Source: Casp-actino8 sp001510455
GTDB taxonomy: Bacteria > Actinomycetota > Acidimicrobiia > Acidimicrobiales > Ilumatobacteraceae
DNA length: 10,600 nt
Direction of reading: 5' to 3'
NCBI GenBank assembly: GCA_027592035.1
Contig: JAQCIK010000043.1
Span: 1 to 10,600 of the forward strand
This document shows, in pieces, positions 1 to 5,650 of this stretch. The position numbers were made by a program, and so were the translations under genes. The stretch's first letter is position 1. Every line of letters begins with the position of its first letter. The notes below the pieces were generated by a model that was given only the letters and a program-made list of their open reading frames with translations, did no database searches and was not told the origin of the DNA.

Positions 1-476
1 AAGGTGGTGACGTGTCTCGTCTCGAAGTCGCGGTCGATCTCGCGTTCGACACCATGGCCGTCGCCACGTCTGCGTACATGATCGGACTCGGTGAGCGAAT
101 GATCGACATCGCCGCCGACTACGCCCGTCAGCGCGAACAGTTCGGCAAGCCGATCGGATCGTTCCAGGCCGTCAAGCACCTCATGTCGGATGCATTGCTG
201 AAGGTCGAGTTCGCCAAGGCGCCCACGTATCGCGCCGCGTGGAGCTTGGCCAACGGTGAGCCGACCGCGTCGCGCGACGTGAGCATGGCCAAGGCGCTCG
301 CCAGCGAAGCGGCGTATCGCGCGAGTCGCAGTTCGATGCAGACCCACGGTGGTATCGGCTACACCTGGGAAGCCGATCTGCAGCTCTTCATGAAGAAGGC
401 CTGGGCGCTGTCACGCGCCTACGGTGACGCTTCATGGCATCGCCGTCGAGTCTCGGCGGCGGTTCTCGCATCGTGA
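1..476 (+). CDS. Acyl-CoA dehydrogenase, C-terminal part (5' end outside window)
   Basis: This is the C-terminal helical domain of a FAD-dependent acyl-CoA dehydrogenase, which oxidises an acyl-CoA thioester to the 2,3-enoyl-CoA in fatty-acid or related acyl catabolism. The reading frame is already open at base 3 and runs to TGA at 474-476, so the gene starts upstream; the GTG at 12 is only an internal codon. Family hallmarks are the ARQREQFGKPIGSFQAVKH stretch (bases about 123-179) and the THGGIGYTWEADLQLFMKKA block near the C-terminus, which in this family contacts the flavin of the neighbouring subunit. The residues after the second block are few, so the C-terminus looks intact. The substrate cannot be told from this fragment. 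The end overlaps the following TauE-like gene by 4 or 43 bases depending on that gene's start, so the two are probably co-transcribed. Confidence 0.95.
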   Translation, partial: GGDVSRLEVAVDLAFDTMAVATSAYMIGLGERMIDIAADYARQREQFGKPIGSFQAVKHLMSDALLKVEFAKAPTYRAAWSLANGEPTASRDVSMAKALASEAAYRASRSSMQTHGGIGYTWEADLQLFMKKAWALSRAYGDASWHRRRVSAAVLAS

Positions 477-1249
477 ACGGCTCGGGTCGTCCGTCGACGA
501 CGACCATCGCACTCGTCGGTGTGGGTGCCGGCGTGCTGTCGGGACTCTTCGGAGTCGGTGGCGGCATCCTCGTCGTACCGGCCCTCGTGATGATCCTCGG
601 TCTCGATCAACGGCTGGCCAGCGGAACGTCACTCGGTGCGGTGTTCCCGATCTCGGTGGCCAGCCTCGCGACCTACTGGAGTCAGGACAACGTCGACTGG
701 GTGATGGCCATGTGGCTCTCGATCGGCGCGGTGGGCGGTGCGATCTACGGAACCAAGTTGATCCATCGGCTCCCCCGTCGATTCATCGGCTACTTGTTCA
801 CCGTCATGTTGTTGATCACGGCCGTTCGGCTCTACGTACCCACGAACGCCGATGGGCGCGGAGTGATCGAAGTGGGTGGTGCGATCGCTCTCGTGATCAT
901 CGGGTTCCTGACCGGCGTGCTCGCCGGACTGCTCGGGATCGGCGGCGGTGTGATCATGGTGCCGATCATGATCGTGCTGTTCAGCGAGATCCCGGTGATC
1001 GCGAAGGGCACGTCGGCCGCCGTCATCATCCCGACGGCGATCATCGGAACGTGGCGCAACCGCAAGGCCAAGAACATCGACACCAAAGTGGCGGTGATCG
1101 TCGGACTCGCCGGGATCCCGACGGCGATCGTGGGCGGCATCGTCGCCGACGTGATGAACGAGGATCTGTCGAACGCTCTGTTCGCCACGCTCGTGCTGCT
1201 GGTGGCCGCGAAGATGTTCCGCGACCTGCGCCGCGACACGCCGACCTGA
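434..1249 (+). CDS. TauE/SafE family (DUF81) membrane permease
   Basis: This 271-residue integral membrane protein belongs to the TauE/SafE family, whose members are anion exporters for sulfite, sulfoacetate and related organosulfur compounds. The family's internal duplication is clear: GLFGVGGGILVVP at residues 37-49 and GLLGIGGGVIMVP at 165-177, each opening a four-helix half. Hydrophobic segments lie near residues 24-55, 64-81, 88-108, 117-133, 146-183, 192-206, 217-240 and 246-260. The start is uncertain. ATG 434 has GGTGA seven bases upstream but overlaps the acyl-CoA dehydrogenase by 43 bases. GTG 473 forms a GTGA overlap with that gene's stop, trims 13 non-hydrophobic residues and would suit translational coupling. 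The substrate is not visible in the sequence. Pairing with an acyl-CoA dehydrogenase would fit export of sulfite or an organic acid from a catabolic pathway, but that is inference. It ends one base from the convergent orphan gene. Confidence 0.92.
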   Translation: MASPSSLGGGSRIVNGSGRPSTTTIALVGVGAGVLSGLFGVGGGILVVPALVMILGLDQRLASGTSLGAVFPISVASLATYWSQDNVDWVMAMWLSIGAVGGAIYGTKLIHRLPRRFIGYLFTVMLLITAVRLYVPTNADGRGVIEVGGAIALVIIGFLTGVLAGLLGIGGGVIMVPIMIVLFSEIPVIAKGTSAAVIIPTAIIGTWRNRKAKNIDTKVAVIVGLAGIPTAIVGGIVADVMNEDLSNALFATLVLLVAAKMFRDLRRDTPT

Positions 1250-1250
1250 A

Positions 1251-1472
1251 TCAGGACAAGCAGGAACGTGCGAACACGACGGCCTGTTCGACCACGTCCT
1301 GAGGCACGACTCGTCCAGGAGGCGAAACGACTCGGGTGCGTGGATTCACCCGAAAACTTCCGTGACGGCTCTTGACCAAGACCTCACCGTCGAGGAGAAG
1401 TACCAGTTCGAAGGCGATCTGTCCGTGACAGTCGATGATCGACGACTTCGAGAGATACTCGTCAAGATTCAT
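1251..1472 (-). CDS. Small hypothetical protein (73 aa) at end of zinc-linked operon
   Basis: I do not recognise this frame. It would encode 73 residues from ATG 1472 to TGA 1251, starting MNLDEYLSKSSIIDCHGQ and containing a hydrophobic, beta-like stretch (AFELVLLLDGEVLV) and two cysteines, C15 and C71. It is soluble in appearance, with no signal peptide. Points in favour are a balanced amino-acid composition (not the Arg/Pro/Ser-rich pattern of shadow frames here), GC-rich third codon positions, an 11-base overlap with the upstream ferredoxin-like gene in the same direction, and a stop exactly one base from the convergent TauE stop, which fills the space completely. Against it, there is no clear ribosome binding site before the ATG, so translation would rely on coupling. 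A GTG at 1487 could extend it by five residues. It could be a chance frame or a decayed remnant. Confidence 0.45.
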   Translation of the reverse strand: MNLDEYLSKSSIIDCHGQIAFELVLLLDGEVLVKSRHGSFRVNPRTRVVSPPGRVVPQDVVEQAVVFARSCLS

Positions 1473-1833
1473 GTACTGGTATCGCACGTAGGTTGCAGTG
1501 CATCTCCGCCTCCTCGGATGCCGTCGACGGCACGAAGCGCCGAGCATCCAGGGACGGGGGAAGGTCCCCTAGGGCGCCGGCTCGCACATAAGCACAAAGG
1601 GCCTCGTGGGCCACATCGTCTGCCAAATCACCCAACCACACTCTGCCTCGCTCGTGCGTGCGAAGAACGACGACGTTCGATCGACTGCAGGCATCGAGAC
1701 ACTTCACTCGGTGCAGACTCCCTCCCGCCTCAGCCGCTGCCTCTTGCAGTTCGAGTTCCTGCCTCCGATGATCGAAGTCCGGATGTTTTCTGTCCGTGCC
1801 GCAACAACAGTCACGACACAAAAGCACGGACAA
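1462..1833 (-). CDS. Small (2Fe-2S) ferredoxin-like, cysteine-rich protein
   Basis: This 123-residue soluble protein resembles the actinobacterial group annotated as (2Fe-2S) ferredoxin domain proteins, with a thioredoxin-like fold. The first cysteine cluster is LCRDCCCGT (C6, C9, C10, C11). It is followed by KHPDFDH, then a second cluster KCLDACSRSNVVV (C45, C49), and VWLGDL and the AYVRAG-LPPSL tail expected for the group. C80 and C113 are extra. In related thioredoxin-like ferredoxins the two clusters hold one [2Fe-2S] centre; zinc binding is an alternative not excluded here. The start is not ATG. TTG 1833 has AGGAG (1844-1848) ten bases upstream. TTG 1869 would overlap the WD40 stop as TTGA with GAGG seven bases upstream and add 12 residues. 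GTG 1827 is a third option. It follows the WD40 gene by 32 bases or less and is probably co-transcribed with the metallochaperone GTPase. The exact function is unknown. Confidence 0.82.
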   Translation of the reverse strand: MSVLLCRDCCCGTDRKHPDFDHRRQELELQEAAAEAGGSLHRVKCLDACSRSNVVVLRTHERGRVWLGDLADDVAHEALCAYVRAGALGDLPPSLDARRFVPSTASEEAEMHCNLRAIPVHES

Positions 1834-1865
1834 GCGGATCGATCTCCTGGGCCAATGGTCACGAG

Positions 1866-2891
1866 TCAAGGCTGTTCCTCGGCATCTTCCCCGAAGGTCA
1901 ACGAGACGACTTCGCCACTGGCCGTCCCGCAGGCCATTCGAAGTGACGTCGGCGACCACGTCATCGTGCTCAAACTGCGGTGAGTCTGATGGCTGAGAAG
2001 CATCGAACGTCCCGACTTCACGGGGTGCCACAGACACACCGAGCCGTCGGTGGCGGCCGATCCAAGAATCGAATGGTCCATCGGCGAGTACTCGAGTCCG
2101 ACGATTCGTCCAGAGTGACCCACCATGCCGATCGGCTTACTTCCCTTGGGACCCTTGCCCGAGAAATCCCACTCGGAGATCTCGTTCATCGCGGCGTTGG
2201 CCAAACGAAGAGAGTTTCGACTCCACGCGATCTGCAGAACCTTGGTGGAAAAACCAGTCATCTGCAGTTCGGAGCCGTTAGCCACCTTCCAGACGTGCAA
2301 AGACGCATCCTGATTCCCTGTCACCACCCACTTCCCGTCGGACGACGCCGCGACCACCAACGGTGCGCCCTTCCAAGGAAAGGTTTTCACCGGCTTCGCG
2401 GATCCCTGAAAGACCGCCACACCTCCATAATGGCCAGCGAAGAGACGGCGACCGTCCTCACTCCAGGTGACGCACTCAACCGACGCTGGGAACTCCTCGT
2501 GCTGAACCGACTTCATTCCATTGGCAAGAAGACGAACCACGCGCCGTCCGATACCGGCAGCCACCTCGTCGCCACCCGTCCTCCAGGCCAGGTCGGTGGC
2601 CCACCCTCTGTGCTGGGCCTCGGCGACCAACGATCCGGCTAGATCCCATATTCTCAGAGCTCCGTCGATTCCGCAGGTCGCCACGAACCGCCCCGAGTGG
2701 CTCCACTTCGCGCGCACGACGTCACCGTCGTGCGCTTCAAACATCCGAACGTCCCCGTCAACATCTGCGATACAAACGTGACCGGACACCGACCCAGCAA
2801 CGGTGTGCCGGCCGTCGGGCGACACGTCGACGCCATTGACGTAGTCGGGAAGGACCGCCAAAACCCGCTCGGTCACCAACATCGGTGTCAT
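1866..2891 (-). CDS. WD40 repeat beta-propeller protein in zinc-linked operon
   Basis: This 341-residue cytoplasmic protein is made almost entirely of WD40-type repeats. It has no signal peptide, membrane segment or catalytic domain. About seven repeats can be followed, with blade marks such as VDVSPDGRH (21-29), AKWSHSGRFV then LRIWDL (61-84), LAWRTGGDEV (101-110), VTWSEDGRRL (141-150), SSDGKWVV then LHVWKV (183-203), IAWSRNSLRL then SEWDF (221-243), LEYSPMDHS then VCLWHP (266-290) and TWSPTSLRM (311-319). That is enough for one closed seven-bladed propeller. WD40 propellers act as protein-binding platforms, so a scaffold or client-recognition role is likely. The ATG at 2891 shares one base with the GTPase stop (TGATG), which suits translational coupling; a GTG at 2906 would add five residues. 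Its place directly behind a COG0523 GTPase and a Zur-like operator suggests a partner in metal delivery, which is inference. Confidence 0.92.
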   Translation of the reverse strand: MTPMLVTERVLAVLPDYVNGVDVSPDGRHTVAGSVSGHVCIADVDGDVRMFEAHDGDVVRAKWSHSGRFVATCGIDGALRIWDLAGSLVAEAQHRGWATDLAWRTGGDEVAAGIGRRVVRLLANGMKSVQHEEFPASVECVTWSEDGRRLFAGHYGGVAVFQGSAKPVKTFPWKGAPLVVAASSDGKWVVTGNQDASLHVWKVANGSELQMTGFSTKVLQIAWSRNSLRLANAAMNEISEWDFSGKGPKGSKPIGMVGHSGRIVGLEYSPMDHSILGSAATDGSVCLWHPVKSGRSMLLSHQTHRSLSTMTWSPTSLRMACGTASGEVVSLTFGEDAEEQP

Positions 2892-3880
2892 CAGCGCACC
2901 AGACACTTACGGAACCTTTGGGTGATCTCGTCACGATCGAGATTGCGACCGATGAAGATCATCTTGTTGACTCGATCCTCGTTCTCACCCCAGGCTCGAT
3001 CGGGTTGACCGTCGAACAACATGTGCACACCCTGGAAGACGAAGCGGTTGTCGGAGCCAAATACGTTGAGGATTCCCTTCATTCGGAAGATGTCGACTCC
3101 CTTTTCACCAAGGAGCCATCCGAGCCAGTCGTTGATCTTCACCACATCCACTTGTCCAACCTCTTCGATACCCACCGAGACGATCGACTGATCATGGAGG
3201 TGTTCTGACTCGTCGAGGAATGTCGGCTCCACTTCGAGCACACGTTGAAGATCAAACGCTCCAACGTTCAGTACCCAATCAAGGTCTACCTTGCTCATGC
3301 GAGTGCGAACGACCGAGGCCGACGCGTTGATCGACCGCAAGTGACCCTCGACCTCGACAAGCTCCTCCTCCGAGGCCAGATCGGTCTTGTTCAGAAGAAT
3401 TCGGTCGGCGAAAGCGATCTGCTCGAGTGCTTCGTTTTCCACCCCTTCCGCCTTTTCTTCGAAGAGATGCATAGATAGGTGCTTTGCATCGACAACAGTG
3501 ACGATCGCGTCGAGACGCAATTGAGAGCGGATCTCATCGTCGACAAAAAATGTTTGGGCCACGGGAGCTGGATCCGCGAGTCCGGTGGTCTCTACGAGGA
3601 TGTAGTCGAACCTGTCGCGACGCTTCATCAGCGTGCCGAGAATCCGGATGAGGTCGCCACGAACGGTGCAGCAGATGCAACCGTTGTTCATCTCGAAGAT
3701 TTCCTCTTCGGCATCAATGACCAGCGCGTCGTCGACGCCCACCTCGCCGAACTCGTTCTCGATGACTGCGATTCGTTTCCCGTGGTTCTCGCTCAGGATG
3801 TAGTTGACGAGCGTGGTTTTTCCACTGCCCAAAAAGCCGGTCACGACCGTGACCGGCACTTTGCTGTCGGACGTCGACAT
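2891..3880 (-). CDS. COG0523/CobW-family GTPase, putative zinc metallochaperone (ZigA/YciC-like)
   Basis: This 329-residue G3E-family P-loop GTPase is thought to use GTP hydrolysis to deliver metal to client proteins. Visible motifs are Walker A GFLGSGKT (15-22), ENEFGEVGVD (41-50), the metal-binding CxCC motif in NNGCICCTVRGDL (C68, C70, C71), ETTGLADP (97-104) and the guanine-specificity NKTD (164-167). The C-terminal CobW_C domain has GILNVFGSDNRFVFQGVHM (269-287). There is an HLHD cluster at 227-230 but no long poly-His tract. The start is ATG 3880, with GGAGG five bases upstream (3886-3890); a longer open frame further upstream runs through the operator and znuA and is not real. The family also serves cobalt, nitrile hydratase iron and other metals. 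Here the divergent znuACB and shared Zur-like site point to the zinc-limitation subgroup. It is the first gene of the leftward operon. Confidence 0.95.
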   Translation of the reverse strand: MSTSDSKVPVTVVTGFLGSGKTTLVNYILSENHGKRIAVIENEFGEVGVDDALVIDAEEEIFEMNNGCICCTVRGDLIRILGTLMKRRDRFDYILVETTGLADPAPVAQTFFVDDEIRSQLRLDAIVTVVDAKHLSMHLFEEKAEGVENEALEQIAFADRILLNKTDLASEEELVEVEGHLRSINASASVVRTRMSKVDLDWVLNVGAFDLQRVLEVEPTFLDESEHLHDQSIVSVGIEEVGQVDVVKINDWLGWLLGEKGVDIFRMKGILNVFGSDNRFVFQGVHMLFDGQPDRAWGENEDRVNKMIFIGRNLDRDEITQRFRKCLVR

Positions 3881-3885
3881 GAAAT

Positions 3886-3890
3886 CCTCC
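3886..3890 (-). promoter_or_regulatory. Ribosome binding site of the COG0523 GTPase
   Basis: GGAGG on the minus strand, five bases before ATG 3880, is a strong Shine-Dalgarno match and fixes the start of the GTPase. The divergent znuA has no comparable element. Confidence 0.85.
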
Positions 3891-3910
3891 GGATGAAGTT
3901 CGCTCACAAA

Positions 3911-3942
3911 TTGAGAATGATTCTCATTCTTGATGATATACC
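3911..3942 (+). promoter_or_regulatory. Putative znuA promoter, leaderless transcript
   Basis: TTGAGA (3911-3916) can serve as a -35 element, followed after 15-17 bases by an AT-rich TGATGATATA stretch (3931-3940) that can hold the -10 element. The exact hexamer is ambiguous. A start of transcription 6-8 bases downstream would fall at or within a few bases of the znuA ATG at 3947, and there is no Shine-Dalgarno sequence before that ATG, so the mRNA is likely leaderless or nearly so. The operator palindrome overlaps the -35 element and spacer, which would suit simple repression by occlusion. Confidence 0.45.
3912..3926. promoter_or_regulatory. Zur/Fur-type operator between divergent zinc genes
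   Basis: TGAGAATGATTCTCA is a perfect 7-1-7 inverted repeat, the layout known for actinobacterial Zur boxes. A second palindrome, GAATGA-TTC-TCATTC (3915-3929), overlaps it. Compared by eye, bases 3913-3931 match the 19-base E. coli Fur consensus at 14 positions, so the site clearly belongs to the Fur superfamily. It lies 20 bases before the znuA ATG and 31 bases before the GTPase ATG, so one bound repressor could control both operons. Fur-family sites for iron and zinc look alike; assignment to Zur rests on the znuACB and COG0523 neighbours. No zur gene is in the window. Confidence 0.87.
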
Positions 3943-3946
3943 AGAC

Positions 3947-4918
3947 ATGACCCACCCAACCAAGCCCTTGCTGACGGGACTTTCGCTCGTCGGCGCTCTC
4001 TTGCTGTCCTCGTGCGCGAGTTCTACGACATCGTCCTCGACTGGTGTCGCAACAGTGGAGCGGCCGAAACTCTCCATAGCTGCGTCCTTCTACCCGATCG
4101 AGGAAATTGTCCGGTCCGTAGCCGGGGATTCGGTCGTCGTGTTCGGCCTCACCCCACCCGGTCAAGGCGCCCACGACCTCGAGCTGACCGCCAGCCAGGT
4201 GACCAGACTGGAAACGGCCGACATCGTCTTCTACATCGGCGATGGTTTCCAACCGGGCGTCGAGAAGGTTCTCTCCTCCTTGCCGTCAACAACCAAGAAG
4301 GTGGACCTCCTCCAGGAACTCACCGTCGTCGATGTGATCCCGCAATTGGAGGGCACTGAAGGTGAGACCGACGGAGAGGTTCTCGCTTCCGGAAAGGATC
4401 CCCACGTATGGCTTGACCCGGCCAATATGGCGGCGATGACGCGCACGGTCGCATCCGTGCTCTCGTCGGCCGAGGGGCTGGACCCCGCCACGGTCGCCGC
4501 CGCGGCCGATGTCTACCTGGCCGAGCTGGAAATACTCGGAGCCGAGTTCGACGCCGGTCTCGCCAACTGCCAGAGCCGGGTTCTGGTCACCTCGCACCGT
4601 GCGTTCGAGTACCTGGCCCAGCGCGCCAATCTTCAACAGGTAGCGATTGCCGGTGTCAACCCTGATGAGGAGCCGTCTGCCAAGTCCCTCGAAGCGATCG
4701 CCGAATTCGCAATCGCGAACAACGTTTCGACGATCTTCTTCGAGACCCTCTTGCCCCCCGATCTCGCCAACATCATCGCGAACGAGATCGGAGCCACAAC
4801 CGACCTCCTCGACCCGATCGAAGGCTTCAGCCAAGAAGACCTGGACGAGGGGGCTACGTACATCGTGGCACAGCGTTCCAATCTGGAACGACTGCGTCAA
4901 GGTTTGAAGTGCGCCTGA
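3947..4918 (+). CDS. znuA: ZnuA-like zinc-binding lipoprotein of ABC importer
   Basis: This 323-residue cluster A-I solute-binding protein captures zinc outside the membrane and hands it to the ZnuB permease. A lipoprotein signal peptide is clear: basic/polar start, hydrophobic LTGLSLVGALLL and lipobox LSSC with C23 as the lipidated residue. Metal ligands expected from the family are H76 (GAHDLELT), H153 (DPHVWLDP), H217 (TSHRAFEYLA) and an acidic residue near D289 (LLDPIEGF). Histidine at the third position, where manganese binders such as PsaA have glutamate, favours zinc. The usual His-rich loop is absent; an acidic loop (EGTEGETDGE, 135-144) stands in that place. C208 and C322 could form a disulfide. 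ATG 3947 was chosen because it gives a complete signal peptide; the longer open frame from 3479 crosses the operator. ZnuC begins on the very next base. Confidence 0.96.
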   Translation: MTHPTKPLLTGLSLVGALLLSSCASSTTSSSTGVATVERPKLSIAASFYPIEEIVRSVAGDSVVVFGLTPPGQGAHDLELTASQVTRLETADIVFYIGDGFQPGVEKVLSSLPSTTKKVDLLQELTVVDVIPQLEGTEGETDGEVLASGKDPHVWLDPANMAAMTRTVASVLSSAEGLDPATVAAAADVYLAELEILGAEFDAGLANCQSRVLVTSHRAFEYLAQRANLQQVAIAGVNPDEEPSAKSLEAIAEFAIANNVSTIFFETLLPPDLANIIANEIGATTDLLDPIEGFSQEDLDEGATYIVAQRSNLERLRQGLKCA

Positions 4919-5650
4919 ATGAAGAAGTTCTCGGATTCCCCATCCGGACCCGTGCTTTCCGTCGCTCACCTCAGCGTCTCCTACGGCTCGATCCGAGCGT
5001 TGCACGACATCAACTTCGACATCGGAGGGGGTGAGGTTGTTGCACTCGTCGGTGCCAACGGCGCCGGCAAGTCGAGCCTCTTGAAGGCTCTTGTGGGTCA
5101 GATTCGACACTCGGGTGATGTCGTGATCGGTGGCCGTCATTGCCACCACCTCGATCGACAAGTCATCGGATACATACCTCAGGCCCCGTCGGTGAACTAC
5201 TCGTTTCCCATACGAGTACGCGACGTCGTCCTCGGGGGACGTCGTCGTTTCGGTCGGGTTGGGCTCCGCCCTGACCCGACCGATGTTGTGGCCGTCGAAT
5301 CCTGCCTCGGCCAGGTCGGCCTAGCCGACTTGGCCGACCGACCGCTCTCGAAGCTGTCGGGAGGCCAGCAACAACGGGTGCTGTTGGCCCGAGCCCTGGC
5401 TCAGGAGGCCAGCATTTTGCTTCTCGACGAGGCCGCAGCCGGCGTCGATGAGCGGCGCGCCGATGCCCTCATCGACACGTTCGACATACTGGCCGACCGT
5501 GGAAAGTCAGTGTTGATCTCCAGCCACAACCTTGCGTTCGTCAAGCGTCGCTTCGCCCGATGTATCGGCATCAACACCACTCTTCTCGTCGATGGGAATC
5601 CCCGTGAAGTACTGGATGCGGACACACTCACCAATCTGTTGAGCAAATGA
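4919..5650 (+). CDS. znuC: ZnuC-like ATPase of zinc ABC importer
   Basis: This 243-residue cytoplasmic ATPase powers zinc import. Motifs in order are Walker A GANGAGKS (45-52), Q-loop glutamine in YIPQAP (Q88), signature LSGGQQQR (146-153), Walker B ILLLDE (166-171) with catalytic E171, D-loop GVD (175-177) and H-loop H203 (SSHN). The region after the Q-loop (VNYSFPIRVRDVVLGG) is typical of manganese/zinc/iron chelate importers. The Walker B glutamate is followed by Ala-Ala-Ala where most family members have Pro, a mild oddity unlikely to abolish activity. ATG 4919 directly follows the znuA TGA (TGAATG), and the end overlaps znuB by four bases (ATGA), so the three genes form one translationally coupled operon. 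Confidence 0.95.
   Translation: MKKFSDSPSGPVLSVAHLSVSYGSIRALHDINFDIGGGEVVALVGANGAGKSSLLKALVGQIRHSGDVVIGGRHCHHLDRQVIGYIPQAPSVNYSFPIRVRDVVLGGRRRFGRVGLRPDPTDVVAVESCLGQVGLADLADRPLSKLSGGQQQRVLLARALAQEASILLLDEAAAGVDERRADALIDTFDILADRGKSVLISSHNLAFVKRRFARCIGINTTLLVDGNPREVLDADTLTNLLSK

Noticed and set aside
424..1302. 292-residue plus-strand frame over the TauE gene
   Set aside because: Its composition is extremely Arg/Asp/His-rich, and it is a one-base-shifted shadow of the clear TauE permease.
1250..1865. Possible tRNA, small RNA or terminator between TauE and WD40
   Set aside because: No cloverleaf or stem followed by a T run was seen, and the space is accounted for by the ferredoxin-like gene and the 73-residue frame.
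1362..1946. Plus-strand open frame opposite the ferredoxin-like gene
   Set aside because: Its product is rich in Arg, Ser, Pro and His without any motif, and the opposite strand carries a recognisable cysteine-rich domain.
3479..3946. N-terminal extension of the znuA frame
   Set aside because: It runs antisense through the GTPase and across the operator. The proper lipoprotein signal peptide begins at ATG 3947.
3881..4252. N-terminal extension of the GTPase frame on the minus strand
   Set aside because: It crosses the operator and the start of znuA. ATG 3880 has GGAGG at ideal spacing and the P-loop follows directly.
4286..5161. 291-residue minus-strand frame opposite znuA/znuC
   Set aside because: It has no family features, and it is antisense to two unmistakable transporter genes.
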